Source: Nocardia anocheti
Lineage (GTDB): Bacteria > Actinomycetota > Actinomycetes > Mycobacteriales > Mycobacteriaceae
NCBI RefSeq assembly: GCF_029675105.1
Contig: NZ_JAQQFV010000007.1
Span: 372,001 to 436,000, forward strand
Direction: 5' to 3'
Length of the DNA stretch: 64,000 nt
A program made the translations under genes and the position numbers. Of the stretch, positions 16,996-25,737 are shown one piece after another (position 1 is the first letter of the stretch; each line of letters begins with the position of its first letter). The notes under the pieces were generated by a model. It had not been told where the DNA came from. It did not search any database and worked only from the letters and a program-made list of their open reading frames with translations.

Positions 16996-18570
16996 ATGAC
17001 GACAGCCCCCGAGCTGACCGCCGAACCCACCGCCTTGCCGACCACGCTGGTCAAGCCCCTGTTCGATCGCGGTGTGGCCGGTGGCGCGCCCTCGGTGGCG
17101 GTCTTCGCCCCGGCCACCGGACACAAGATCGGCGACCTGCCGCAGTCCTCGGTCGCCGACATCGAGCGCGCCTTCGCCGTGGCCCGGCACGCGCAGCGCG
17201 ACTGGGCCAAGGTGCCGGTCAAGGAGCGCGTGGAGATCGTGCGCCGCTTCCACGACATCGTGCTGGCCGAGCAGGACACCATCCTCGACATCGTGCAGAC
17301 CGAGACCGGCAAGTCCCGGCCGCACGCCTTCGACGAGATCGCCGACGTCGCGCTGAACTCGCGCTACTACGCCGCCGTCGCCCCGAAACTGCTCGCCGGG
17401 CGCAAGCCGCGCGGTGTGCTGCCGGTGCTCACCTCGGTCGAGGTGCACAACCGGCCCAAGGGTGTCGTCGCGGTCATCTCGCCGTGGAACTACCCGTTGG
17501 CGCTGTCGGCCTCCGACGCCCTGCCCGCCCTCATCGCGGGCAACGCGGTCATCGCCCGCCCGGACAACCAGACCGCGCTCTCGGCGCTGTGGGCCATCGA
17601 CGCCGCCGAGCGCGCCGGACTCCCGCGGGGCGTGTGGCAGGCGGTGCTGGGTCGCGGTCGCGAGATCGGCGGCGAGGTGATCGCCCGCGCCGACTACGTC
17701 GACTACACCGGTTCCTCGGCCACCGGCCGCACCATCGCCCAGCAGGCCGGTGAGCGCCTGATCGGCTACTCGCTCGAGCTCGGCGGCAAGAACCCGCTGC
17801 TGGTGCTCGCCGACGCCGACGTGTCCAAGGCGGCCAAGCTGGCCGTGCGGGCCTGCTACTCCTCGGCCGGTCAGCTGTGCGAGTCGATGGAACGCATCTA
17901 CGTCGACGCCTCGGTCTACGACCAGTTCGTCGCCGAGTTCGTCGGCAATGTCAAGAACATGTCGCTGGGTGGCGAACTCGACTACAGCCGCGACATGGGC
18001 TCGCTGACCTTCCAGCGCCAGCTCGACACCGTCTCCGCGCACGTCGAGGACGCCGTCGCCAAGGGCGCCAAGGTGCTCGCCGGTGGCCGCGCCCGCCCGG
18101 ACCTGGGCCCGTACTTCTACGAGCCCACCGTGCTGGCCGACGTGCAGCCGGGCATGACCGTCTACCGCGAGGAGACCTTCGGCCCGGTCGTGTCGGTGTA
18201 CAAGGTCGACTCCGACGAGGCCGCCGTCGAGGCCGCCAACGACACCGCCTACGGCCTCAACGCCAGCGTGTGGAGCAAGGACGTCGAGCGCGGCAAGCGC
18301 GTCGCCGCCCAGATCAACGCGGGCTCGGTCAATGTCAACGAGGGCTTCTCCGCCGCCTGGGGCAGCGTGGACGCGCCCTCGGGTGGCTTGGGCATCTCGG
18401 GCCAGGGCCGTCGCCACGGTCCCGAGGGGCTGCTGAAGTACATCGACACCCAGACCGTCGCGGTGCAGCGCGTGCTGCCGATCGCGCCGCTGCCCGGCAT
18501 GTCCGAGCAGCTGTGGGCCAAGACGATGACGCTGGTCTTCGGCGTCATGAAGACGCTGCGCCAGAAGTAG
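16996..18570 (+). CDS. gabD2: GabD2-like succinate-semialdehyde/aldehyde dehydrogenase
   Basis: 524 aa NAD(P)+-dependent aldehyde dehydrogenase. Seen: PWNYPL substrate/cofactor segment, glycine motif region YTGSSATGRTIAQQ, catalytic base E261 in LELGGKNP and nucleophile C295 in GQLCESMER. Length and the PDNQT segment resemble mycobacterial GabD2 (Rv1731, about 518 aa), which oxidises succinic semialdehyde; a broader long-chain aldehyde substrate is possible. RBS GAGGAGAAGG precedes the ATG. Followed 32 bp later by an SDR, so the pair may catalyse alcohol-aldehyde-acid steps. Probably repressed by the divergent TetR protein. Confidence 0.85.
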   Translation: MTTAPELTAEPTALPTTLVKPLFDRGVAGGAPSVAVFAPATGHKIGDLPQSSVADIERAFAVARHAQRDWAKVPVKERVEIVRRFHDIVLAEQDTILDIVQTETGKSRPHAFDEIADVALNSRYYAAVAPKLLAGRKPRGVLPVLTSVEVHNRPKGVVAVISPWNYPLALSASDALPALIAGNAVIARPDNQTALSALWAIDAAERAGLPRGVWQAVLGRGREIGGEVIARADYVDYTGSSATGRTIAQQAGERLIGYSLELGGKNPLLVLADADVSKAAKLAVRACYSSAGQLCESMERIYVDASVYDQFVAEFVGNVKNMSLGGELDYSRDMGSLTFQRQLDTVSAHVEDAVAKGAKVLAGGRARPDLGPYFYEPTVLADVQPGMTVYREETFGPVVSVYKVDSDEAAVEAANDTAYGLNASVWSKDVERGKRVAAQINAGSVNVNEGFSAAWGSVDAPSGGLGISGQGRRHGPEGLLKYIDTQTVAVQRVLPIAPLPGMSEQLWAKTMTLVFGVMKTLRQK

Positions 18571-18602
18571 CAGCGAGAAACGAGCAGGGGATAGGTAGCC
18601 AG

Positions 18603-19430
18603 ATGAAGTTGGAAACGGTCGCGGGCAAGCGCGTGCTGGTCACCGGCGCCGCCATGGGCCTGGGCAAGCTGTTCGCCGAGCACGCGGTGCGCGAGGGCGC
18701 CGACGCGGTGGTGCTGTGGGACGTCAACGAGATCGCCCTGCGCGAGACCGCCGCCCAGCTCACCGCCCTGGGCGGCAAGGTGCACCCGTACGTGGTCGAC
18801 GTGTCCTCGCAGGACTCCATCCGCGAGAACGCCGAATCGGTGCGCAAGGAGGTCGGCGGCATCGACATCCTGGTGAACAACGCCGGAATCGTGCGCGGCA
18901 ACACCTACTTCTGGGAAACCGAGAACCGCGCCGACATCGACAAGACCATGGCGATCAACTCGCTGGCGCCGATGTACATCGCGCTGGAGTTCCTGCCCGG
19001 CATGGTCGCCGGTGCCGGGGAGGCGCGCATCCTCAACATCGCGTCCTCGGCCGGTCTGGTGGCCAACCCGCGCATGGCGGTCTACGCGGCCTCGAAGTGG
19101 GCGGCGCTGGGCTGGTCGGACTCGGTGCGCCTGGAGCTCGAGCAGGCGGGCCACGAGCACGTCAAGGTGACCACGGTCTGTCCGACCTACATCAACACCG
19201 GCATGTTCGACGGCGCCAAGGGCTTCCTGTTCACGCCGATCCTCGAGCAGCAGGAGGTCGTGGAGACCTCCTGGACCGAGATGAAGAAGGGCGGCGCCCT
19301 GGTGGTGCTGCCGTGGACCTCGCGGATGAACCGCGCGATCTCGGGTCTGCTGCCGCTGAAGGTGCGCGACTTCTACCTCAACGCGGTGGGCGTCTACCAC
19401 TCGATGGACCAGTTCACCGGCCGCAAGTAG
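18603..19430 (+). CDS. short-chain dehydrogenase/reductase
   Basis: 275 aa classical SDR. NAD(P) fold TGAAMGLG at residues 14-21, NNAG motif in DILVNNAGIV, catalytic Ser in NIASSAG, Y161 and K165 in YAASK. RBS AGGGGATAGG. Acidic residue after beta-2 (LWDVNE) suggests NAD+ preference. The C-terminal FLFTPILEQQEVVE and RISGLLPLKVRDF-like region resembles retinol/long-chain alcohol-type SDRs. It shares an operon with gabD2; a primary alcohol or ketone converted in series with the aldehyde dehydrogenase is a reasonable inference. Confidence 0.88.
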   Translation: MKLETVAGKRVLVTGAAMGLGKLFAEHAVREGADAVVLWDVNEIALRETAAQLTALGGKVHPYVVDVSSQDSIRENAESVRKEVGGIDILVNNAGIVRGNTYFWETENRADIDKTMAINSLAPMYIALEFLPGMVAGAGEARILNIASSAGLVANPRMAVYAASKWAALGWSDSVRLELEQAGHEHVKVTTVCPTYINTGMFDGAKGFLFTPILEQQEVVETSWTEMKKGGALVVLPWTSRMNRAISGLLPLKVRDFYLNAVGVYHSMDQFTGRK

Positions 19431-19442
19431 GCATTCGGTGCC

Positions 19443-19476
19443 GCTGCCCCCGTCGACGCAGGTCGGCGGGGGCAGC
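19443..19476. terminator. strong hairpin between convergent genes
   Basis: A 15-bp stem with one G-T wobble (left arm 19443-19457, GCTGCCCCCGTCGAC; loop GCAG; right arm 19462-19476) starts 13 bp after the SDR stop. No clear T-tract follows, as is common in high-GC actinobacteria. It could act for both the SDR operon and the convergent PrmC-like gene. Confidence 0.65.
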
Positions 19477-19627
19477 GCTGGTTCCGGCACAGTGTGACAG
19501 CGTGCATCGACTGCCATCACGCCCGATTCCGGCCAGGTACGGGGTATCCCAGCCATGCACGGCGCGATCGGGCACCGTGGGCGGGCGGTGGGGCACGGTA
19601 GCGCGATCGGCGGCACCGTGGCGCGAA

Positions 19628-20431
19628 TCAGCGCGGGCGCGTGCCGATCGCGACCGTCGCGTAGTACTCCTCGGACTGCTCGATCCGCGGCACCAACCCG
19701 TGCGCGACCAGCGCGGCGTCGGCGGCGTCGATCTGCTCGTTCCCGATCTCGATCAGGACCGACCCGCCCGGTCCCAGCCAGCGGGCGGCTCCGGCGACCA
19801 CCCGGCGGAACACGTCGAGCCCGTCGGCCCCGCCGTCCAGCGCCACCAGCGGCTCGTGCTCGCGCGCCTCGGGCGGCAGGTCCGCGACCCGGGAACTGGG
19901 CACGTACGGGGTGTTCGCGAGGAGGAGATCGATCCGCCCGCACAGGTCGGCGGGCAGCGCGTCGAACAGGTCGCCGGTGAACACCGGGGCGCTCACCGGC
20001 GCGAGATTCGCGCGGGCGCACTCGACGGCGACCGGATCGATATCGGCGGCGACGAGCTCCACGATGTGGCCGCGCGCGGCCAGTTCACCGGTGGCGCTGA
20101 GCCCGAGCGCACCGCAGCCGCAGCACAGGTCGACAACACAGACCTGCTCGCTTCCGTCCGCCACTCCCGCCACCGCCCGCTCCACCAGGAACGCCGTGCG
20201 CTGGCGCGGCACGAACACCCCCGGCCGCACCCCCACCCGCAGTCCACGGAACTCGACCCAGCCCAGCAGATACTCCAGCGGCGTCCCGGCGACCCGCTGC
20301 GCGACGAGTTCACTCAGCCGCGCGGTGTCCCCGTCGGCGGCCTCGATCAGCAAGGCGGCCTCGTCCTCGGCGAACACACAGCCCGCGGTGCGCAGCGCCG
20401 AGATCACCTGCCCGGCCGTGGAATCACTCAT
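19628..20431 (-). CDS. PrmC/HemK-related N5-glutamine methyltransferase-like protein
   Basis: 267 aa SAM-dependent methyltransferase of the PrmC-related type. N-terminal helical domain with RVAGTPLEYLLGWVEFRGLRV, SAM motif I VVDLCCGCGALG, acidic motif II AADIDPVAV, and N173-T-P-Y176 in place of the NPPY of true PrmC. This matches a PrmC-side family in actinobacteria whose substrate is not known to me, distinct from the release-factor methyltransferase encoded next to prfA. Cys-rich motif I is unusual. It stands alone between the SDR operon and a convergently placed, same-strand DUF218 gene. Confidence 0.8.
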   Translation of the reverse strand: MSDSTAGQVISALRTAGCVFAEDEAALLIEAADGDTARLSELVAQRVAGTPLEYLLGWVEFRGLRVGVRPGVFVPRQRTAFLVERAVAGVADGSEQVCVVDLCCGCGALGLSATGELAARGHIVELVAADIDPVAVECARANLAPVSAPVFTGDLFDALPADLCGRIDLLLANTPYVPSSRVADLPPEAREHEPLVALDGGADGLDVFRRVVAGAARWLGPGGSVLIEIGNEQIDAADAALVAHGLVPRIEQSEEYYATVAIGTRPR

Positions 20432-20472
20432 GCGGAGATTCTCCCGTGCCGGGCAAGCGATTTACCGGCGGC

Positions 20473-21345
20473 TCAGCGCGAGCTGTCGAGTTCGAAGGTG
20501 CGGGTGGCGTCGAGGTAGATCCCGCGCTGGGCATTGCGCGCGGGCGGCGGCAGCTGTGAGACCAACTGCTCGAGGGAGGTCATCGCGCCCACCACGTTCG
20601 TGCCCGCCACGATGAAATCGGCGACCGCGCGGCGGATGTGGTTGGGCGAGGTGACCACCACGGCGCTGGTCGCGCCCAGATCGCGCAGCAGCCGGGTGCT
20701 GAACAGCGCGTTCTGCACCGTCGACCCGGCCCGGTCCTCCACGTGGATGCGATCGGCGGGCAGGCCGCGCCCGATCAGCCAGCGCCGCATGGCCTCGGCC
20801 TCGGAGATCCCGTTCTGCGGATTGCCGCCGGTGACCACGACCGGCGAGAACGGCGCGGCGATCGCCTGGATCCACGCGGCGGTGAGCCGGTTCTCCAGTT
20901 CGGGGCGCAGCGCGCCGTCGGGCAGCAGGCCGTAGCCGAGCACCACGATGCCGGTCTGCGGGCCGACCAGCGCGGGCAGCGGATTGGGCAGGGTGGAGAC
21001 CGCGGCGGTGACCGCGCGCAGCACCCGGTCGGTGCCCGCGGCCATGGCCGCGTCGACGGCGCCGAGGCGGCCCAGCGCCTCGCCCACCGCGGCCGGATCG
21101 CCCGCGTAGTGCGACCAGATGGCCTGCAGCGCCAGCGCTTCGGCGTCGTGCGGGTCGGCGGCGATCAGGGCGCGCAGGTCGGCGCGGCCCGCGGCGTCGT
21201 CACCGTCGAGGAAGTGCTGCTGGGCCGAGTTGTAGAGCGCGGTCGCCTCGCCCTCGGCGGTGGCCGGGCCGACCCCGGTGGTCGTGAGCGCGGCCACCAC
21301 GGCGGCGGCCGCGGCGACGTGCTTCCAATGCCTGGAGATCTTCAC
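20473..21345 (-). CDS. exported DUF218 (YdcF/SanA/ElyC-like) protein with TPR-like N-domain
   Basis: 290 aa. Signal peptide (core AAAAAVVAALTTTGVG, likely cleavage after GPATA), then a helical TPR-like segment (ALYNSAQQHFLDGDD...AADPHDAEALAL), then a DUF218 domain from about residue 130: IVVLGYGLLPDGAL, VVVTGGNPQNGISEAEAM, IHVEDRAGSTVQNALFS and AVVVTSPNHIRRA. DUF218 proteins such as SanA and ElyC are linked to envelope integrity and vancomycin tolerance in E. coli; the activity is unknown. GTG at 21345 is chosen because GGAAGGG lies 9 nt upstream. Confidence 0.82.
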   Translation of the reverse strand: MKISRHWKHVAAAAAVVAALTTTGVGPATAEGEATALYNSAQQHFLDGDDAAGRADLRALIAADPHDAEALALQAIWSHYAGDPAAVGEALGRLGAVDAAMAAGTDRVLRAVTAAVSTLPNPLPALVGPQTGIVVLGYGLLPDGALRPELENRLTAAWIQAIAAPFSPVVVTGGNPQNGISEAEAMRRWLIGRGLPADRIHVEDRAGSTVQNALFSTRLLRDLGATSAVVVTSPNHIRRAVADFIVAGTNVVGAMTSLEQLVSQLPPPARNAQRGIYLDATRTFELDSSR

Positions 21346-21514
21346 AACAGTCGACACCCTTCCCGCGAACGGATCGGTACGTGCTGGCGGAGCTGACGGC
21401 AGAGCTGCCGACACACTACGGGCGGTCCCGCATGCGGCCGGGGAGGCTCGGCCGTGCCGCGCGTCGCGGCCCGGCGGTCCGGTGCCCGGCCGGTGGCGGA
21501 TAAGCTGGGCAACC

Positions 21515-22366
21515 GTGGATACCGCTTCGCTGACCGGCAAGGAACTCGCCGCCGCCATCAACGCCGACACGAAGGAGCGCGCCGCCGCGCTCACGACCGC
21601 GGGCACCGCCCCGACGTTGGCGCTGATCGTCGCCAACGACGACCCGGCCAGCGCCTGGTACGTGAACTCGCTGCGCAAGGCCGCCGAACGCCTCGGCATC
21701 GCCTGCGAGCGCATCGATCTCGGCGCCGACGCGAGCGCCGAGCGCATTCGCGCCGAGCTCACCGCGCGCAGCGCCGACCCGGCCACCGACGCGATCATGC
21801 TGCAGACCCCGCTGCCCGCCGGTGTCGCCCTCGACGACGTGAGTTCGGCCATCGCGGCGAGCAAGGACGTCGACGGCGTCAGCCCGCTGTCGCTGGGCCT
21901 GCTGGCCTCCGGCCTGGACGGCTTCGTGCCCGCCACCTCCGAGGCCGTGGTGGAACTGCTGAAGCATCACGGCATCGCGTTGCGGGGCAGGCCGGTCACC
22001 GTGGTCGGGCGTTCCAACATCGTCGGCAAGCCGCTCGCGCAGCTGCTGCTGGCCGAGCACGCGACGGTCACCGTGGCGCATTCGCGCACCGCGGATCTGG
22101 CCGCCGTCACCGCGCCCGCCGAGATCGTGGTCGCCGCCGCGGGCCGGATCGGACTGGTCACCGGCGCGCACATCGCCGAGGGCGCCGTGGTGATCGACGT
22201 GGGCACCAACGAGTCCGCCGACGGCGGCATCGTGGGCGACGTGGACGCCGCCTCGGTGCTCGGCAAGGCCGCCGCGCTGAGCCCTGTCCCCGGCGGAGTC
22301 GGCCCGGTGACCACCGCGCTGCTCATGCGCCACGTGGTCGTCGCGGCCGAGAAGGCCCGCGCCTGA
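21515..22366 (+). CDS. folD: bifunctional 5,10-methylene-THF dehydrogenase/cyclohydrolase
   Basis: 283 aa, normal FolD length. Interconverts 5,10-methylene- and 10-formyl-tetrahydrofolate with NADP+. Seen: YVNSLRKA (catalytic Tyr/Lys: Y-x(3)-K), IMLQTPLPAGV, KDVDGVSPLSLG, NADP-binding VVGRSNIVGKPLAQLLL and the C-terminal PVPGGVGPVTTALLM signature. The first Lys-containing motif (here NSLRKA) matches the family. GTG at 21515 is the start; the ribosome site is weak. It is followed by a convergent gene of unknown role. Confidence 0.95.
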   Translation: MDTASLTGKELAAAINADTKERAAALTTAGTAPTLALIVANDDPASAWYVNSLRKAAERLGIACERIDLGADASAERIRAELTARSADPATDAIMLQTPLPAGVALDDVSSAIAASKDVDGVSPLSLGLLASGLDGFVPATSEAVVELLKHHGIALRGRPVTVVGRSNIVGKPLAQLLLAEHATVTVAHSRTADLAAVTAPAEIVVAAAGRIGLVTGAHIAEGAVVIDVGTNESADGGIVGDVDAASVLGKAAALSPVPGGVGPVTTALLMRHVVVAAEKARA

Positions 22367-22391
22367 CCGGCTCCCGCCACCTCGACCGGGT

Positions 22392-23330
22392 CTAGCGGAC
22401 CGGCCCGATCGAGGTGATCAGCGTCTTGCCGCCGATCTCGGTGGTCCCCACCAGCTGCGGGTTGTAGCGGATCGGGACCTCGTCGGGGCGGTACTCGGTG
22501 ATCGTCACGAAGTAGCGGCCGTCGGTGCCCGCGGGCGAGATCGTCAGGCAGTGCGTCGTGCCGACCGGAATGGTGTCGATGCCCGCCTGGATCTCGGCGC
22601 CCGAGGGCAGCGCGGCGTTGGTGGCAACCAGGGTTCGCGCCTGGTCGCCGGAACGCGCCACATAGTAGGCGTGCTGGAAGGCGAGGATGGCGGCGATCCC
22701 GTCCTCGGTGCCGCCGGGCCCGTTGCCCTGCACCTCGCTCCCGATCTGCTGGGGCGGGCAGGCGCCCACGGCCGGTGCGGGCACGGTGTCGATGGGAGTG
22801 CTCGACGCGGTGGATTCCGGTGCGGGACCGCTGAACTGGAACCAGCCGCCGCCGATCAGCACCGCACCGGCGATCGAGGCGGCCAGCGGCGCGGCCCAGC
22901 GGGGCGCCCGGCGGCGGCGCGAGCGGTCGATCATCCGGGCGAAGACCTCGTCGTCGCCGTGGTAATCGGGTGCGGGACAGGCGGTTTCGGGCTCGTCGTC
23001 GCGCGGCTCCCACGGCGCGCGCGTGGGCAGCGGCTCGGGGGCGGGAACCGGCTCGGGGGCGCGGGTCTCGGGGGTGATGATCGGCAGTTCGTCGGTGTCG
23101 GGGCCGTTGTCGGGCTCCTCGATGGCGAACGCGGTGTCGGCGAGCGCGTGGCGCGCGACGGGATCGAAGCGCCCACCGACCACCGGGAGTCGATCGGTGG
23201 GGAAGCTGTCCTCGGTGAGCACGGCCGAGACCGGGATTACCGGGATTCCGGCGGGCGTGGTCGGCCCACCTTCTACCCGGTGCCGGGGCCGCCGCGCCCC
23301 GATCGGTCTGTGTGCATCCGGTCGATCCAT
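22392..23330 (-). CDS. membrane-anchored hypothetical protein
   Basis: 312 aa. An acidic, Pro-rich cytoplasmic N-region (about residues 1-135, with PEPVPAPEPLP and DDEVFARMIDRSRRRR just before the membrane), one transmembrane helix near 145-165 (PLAASIAGAVLIGGGW), then an extracytoplasmic domain of about 140 residues with two Cys that may form a disulfide (VGACPPQQ and THCLTI). The Cys-containing external domain, with FQHAYYVARSGDQARTLVA, resembles domains seen in many Nocardia and Mycobacterium anchored proteins of unknown function. Not recognised further. Confidence 0.75.
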   Translation of the reverse strand: MDRPDAHRPIGARRPRHRVEGGPTTPAGIPVIPVSAVLTEDSFPTDRLPVVGGRFDPVARHALADTAFAIEEPDNGPDTDELPIITPETRAPEPVPAPEPLPTRAPWEPRDDEPETACPAPDYHGDDEVFARMIDRSRRRRAPRWAAPLAASIAGAVLIGGGWFQFSGPAPESTASSTPIDTVPAPAVGACPPQQIGSEVQGNGPGGTEDGIAAILAFQHAYYVARSGDQARTLVATNAALPSGAEIQAGIDTIPVGTTHCLTISPAGTDGRYFVTITEYRPDEVPIRYNPQLVGTTEIGGKTLITSIGPVR

Positions 23331-23439
23331 CGCCCCACCTTCATCAGGCTGTCGCCGTCAGGTCTGTCTCGCAACGATTTCGTTACGAGGCACGATACTG
23401 CGCTGACGGTGGGATCGCCGAATGCCACGAGCTATTCGC

Positions 23440-24192
23440 TCACCAGTGGATGTAGACCTGATCGCCGATGCCGACGTTCTCGTAGTACCAGGCGGCGTCG
23501 TCGGGGGCGAGATTGATGCAGCCGTGGCTCACATTGGCGTTGCCCTGCGAGTCCACCGACCACGGTGCCGAGTGCACGAACACCCCGCCCCAGGTGAGCC
23601 GCACGGCCCACTCGCCGTCGATGATGTAGCCCTCGGGCGAGTCCAGCGGGATGCCGATGGTGCGCGAGTCGAACACCAGCGAGCGGAACTTCTCCAGCAC
23701 GGGGAAGGTGCCGGTGGGGGTCTCGAAGCCGGGCTTGCCCATCGAGGCGGGCATGGTCCGCACCACCTGGCCGCCGATGCTCACGGTGAAGGTGTGCGCC
23801 GACATGTTCGCCTCGGCGTACACGCCACCGTTGGTCTGGAATTCGGTGCGCTGGGTGCCGAATCCGACCGAGATCGGCGAACTCGCGGGCAGCGTGCCCG
23901 CCGATGTCCACCGCAGGTGGGTGTCGTCGAGCCAGGCGAAGGTGCCCGGCAGTGCCTCGCCCGCGCGGACCGAGGCGGCGCGTTCGGCGCCCGCGCGATC
24001 GGTGACCGGGGCGGCGAAGGTGAATGTCACGGGCGCGGCGATGCCGACGACCTGCCCGCTGGCGGGGGATATCCCGGTGAGCCGGGCCTCCGGTGTGTCG
24101 GCGACGACGGCCGCGGACGCGGCTCCGGACCAGCACACGGCCAGGACCGCCGCCAGGATCGGGACGAACAGGAAACGAAGTGCGCTCCTCAT
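23440..24192 (-). CDS. L,D-transpeptidase (LdtMt-type)
   Basis: 250 aa, the same size as mycobacterial LdtMt1. Forms 3-3 peptidoglycan cross-links outside the membrane. Signal peptide about residues 5-27, one Ig-like (Big_5) domain near 35-120, then a YkuD catalytic domain with the signature S222-H-G-C225-I-N-L, C225 being the nucleophile, and the upstream His in VFVHSAPW. ATG at 24192 is preferred (GGGGTGG 7 nt upstream) over GTG at 24213. Such enzymes are the target of carbapenems. Confidence 0.93.
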   Translation of the reverse strand: MRSALRFLFVPILAAVLAVCWSGAASAAVVADTPEARLTGISPASGQVVGIAAPVTFTFAAPVTDRAGAERAASVRAGEALPGTFAWLDDTHLRWTSAGTLPASSPISVGFGTQRTEFQTNGGVYAEANMSAHTFTVSIGGQVVRTMPASMGKPGFETPTGTFPVLEKFRSLVFDSRTIGIPLDSPEGYIIDGEWAVRLTWGGVFVHSAPWSVDSQGNANVSHGCINLAPDDAAWYYENVGIGDQVYIHW

Positions 24193-24353
24193 AAACGCCA
24201 CCCCTTCACTCACTCGTAGGCGGACACCAAGTCTAGGCCGCCATGATCAACTCGACCTATCGAAGTGATAACGGCCGACCGGGCCGCCGGAGTGTCGTCT
24301 TGTGTCCGCGCTGGTGAGGCACTCGAAAAATCGTTCCCGGTTCGAGACCGTGC

Positions 24354-24779
24354 TCAGCGAGCGGTGCCCGCCGGGGGCAGCGGCGCCGGTTCGACCGCCC
24401 GCGCGGCGTCGAATTCGGCTCTGGCGGCGGCGATCTCGTCGTGGTGGCGGACCACCCAGGCGCCCATCGCCGCGCTGATCCCGCCCAGATCCGCGCCCAG
24501 CGCGGTGATCGAGTACTCGACCCGGGGCGGCACGGTGGGATACACCGCGCGCCGCACCAGGCCGTCGCGTTCGAGGTCGCGCAGGGTCTTGGTGAGCATC
24601 TTCTGGGTGATGCCGTCCAGGCGCCTGCGCAACTCGTTGAACCGCACCGGGCCCTCGGCCGCGCGCAGGGTGCCCAGCACCAGCAGCACCCACTTGTCGG
24701 CGAGGACGCCGAGCAGCTGCCGGGCCGGGCAGTCGCGCAGGAAGGCGTCGACGGAACTCGCCCGCTGGGTGGTATCCAT
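24354..24779 (-). CDS. HxlR-family transcriptional regulator
   Basis: 141 aa winged-helix protein. HxlR hallmarks: CPARQLLGVLADKWVLLVL, a single Cys (C17) near the N-terminus, RFNELRRRLDGITQKMLTKTLRDLERDGLV, and the wing RAVYPTVPPRVEYSITALG. Members often sense electrophiles or quinones through the N-terminal Cys. It is divergent from a quinone-oxidoreductase gene 66 bp away and most likely regulates it. No strong ribosome site precedes ATG 24779, so a leaderless or near-leaderless transcript is possible. Confidence 0.9.
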   Translation of the reverse strand: MDTTQRASSVDAFLRDCPARQLLGVLADKWVLLVLGTLRAAEGPVRFNELRRRLDGITQKMLTKTLRDLERDGLVRRAVYPTVPPRVEYSITALGADLGGISAAMGAWVVRHHDEIAAARAEFDAARAVEPAPLPPAGTAR

Positions 24780-24845
24780 GAGGTACCACACTATCCGAAA
24801 GGTGCCTACTTCCGGAAAGAGAGCACGAGACGCAGACTCGATCGC
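24780..24845. promoter_or_regulatory. divergent promoter region of HxlR regulator and oxidoreductase
   Basis: The 66 bp between the two divergent starts must hold both promoters and the HxlR operator. It contains AGGTACC (24780-24786) and AGGTGCC (24800-24806), two similar heptamers about 20 bp apart, which could be the half-sites of an HxlR dimer. The assignment is tentative; no clear -35/-10 pair is seen on the plus strand. Confidence 0.3.
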
Positions 24846-25736
24846 ATGTGGCAGATGACGCAGACGGTGTTCGGTGGTCCCGAGGTGTTCGAGAAGGTGG
24901 AGGTGCCGCGGCCGGAGCCGGAACCGGGGGAGGTGCTGGTGCGGGTGACGGCCACCAGCGTCAACGCGGCGGATCGCAAGGTGCGCACGGGGAGCAACGA
25001 CAAGCTCGGCGCGCCGCCGCTGGTGCTCGGACTCGATGTGTCCGGAGTCGTCGTCGAACGCGGCGCGGACGCTGGTCGGTTCGCGGTCGGGGCGACAGTG
25101 TTCGGCATGGTCTTCGGCGGTGCCAATGCCGAATACGTGGTGGCCCACCAGGATCGGCTGGCCGCGGTGCCCGCCGGGCTCGACCCGGTGACGGCGGCGG
25201 CGCTGCCGGTGGCCGGGCTGACCGCCCGGCAGGCGCTGGCCACGGTCCGGCCGGGCGAGCGGGTGCTGGTGCACGCCGCCGCCGGGGGTGTGGGGCATCT
25301 GGGCGTGCAGATCGCGGTGCGTCGGGGCGCGCGGGTCGTCGGGACCGCGCGCCCCGAACAGCACGGGTACCTGCGGGGACTCGGCGTCGAGGACGTGATC
25401 GATTACCGCGCCGTGGATTTCACGACGGCGGTGGGTGAGGTCGACCTGGTGCTCGAGACCATCGGCGACGAGCACACCGCGCGATCGCTGCGCGTCCTCG
25501 GCCCTGGCGGTCGGGTGGTCGCGCTGGAAGGCCCCGAGACGCACCGGGATTCGCGGGTCGAGCGGTTCTACGTCCAGCCCTCGACCGCGGCGCTGGAGGC
25601 GCTGGCGGCCGAGGTCGTCCGGGGTGAGCTGACCGTCCACCTGGCCGAGGTCCTGCCGATCACCGAGCTCGCCGCGGCCCATCGGCGCGGCGACCTCGGT
25701 GGCGTGCGCGGCAAGATCGTGCTCACCGCGCGGTGA
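24846..25736 (+). CDS. zinc-free MDR-type NADP quinone oxidoreductase
   Basis: 296 aa. Medium-chain dehydrogenase/reductase of the quinone oxidoreductase type: N-terminal GroES-like fold (PEPEPGEVLVRVTATSVNAADRKVR, LGLDVSGVVVERG), then a Rossmann fold with LVHAAAGGVGHLGVQIA. The usual zinc-ligand Cys/His set is absent. It probably reduces quinones or enones with NADPH. The start could be ATG 24846 or ATG 24855. Probably controlled by the divergent HxlR protein, a frequent pairing. Confidence 0.88.
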   Translation: MWQMTQTVFGGPEVFEKVEVPRPEPEPGEVLVRVTATSVNAADRKVRTGSNDKLGAPPLVLGLDVSGVVVERGADAGRFAVGATVFGMVFGGANAEYVVAHQDRLAAVPAGLDPVTAAALPVAGLTARQALATVRPGERVLVHAAAGGVGHLGVQIAVRRGARVVGTARPEQHGYLRGLGVEDVIDYRAVDFTTAVGEVDLVLETIGDEHTARSLRVLGPGGRVVALEGPETHRDSRVERFYVQPSTAALEALAAEVVRGELTVHLAEVLPITELAAAHRRGDLGGVRGKIVLTAR

Positions 25737-25737
25737 A

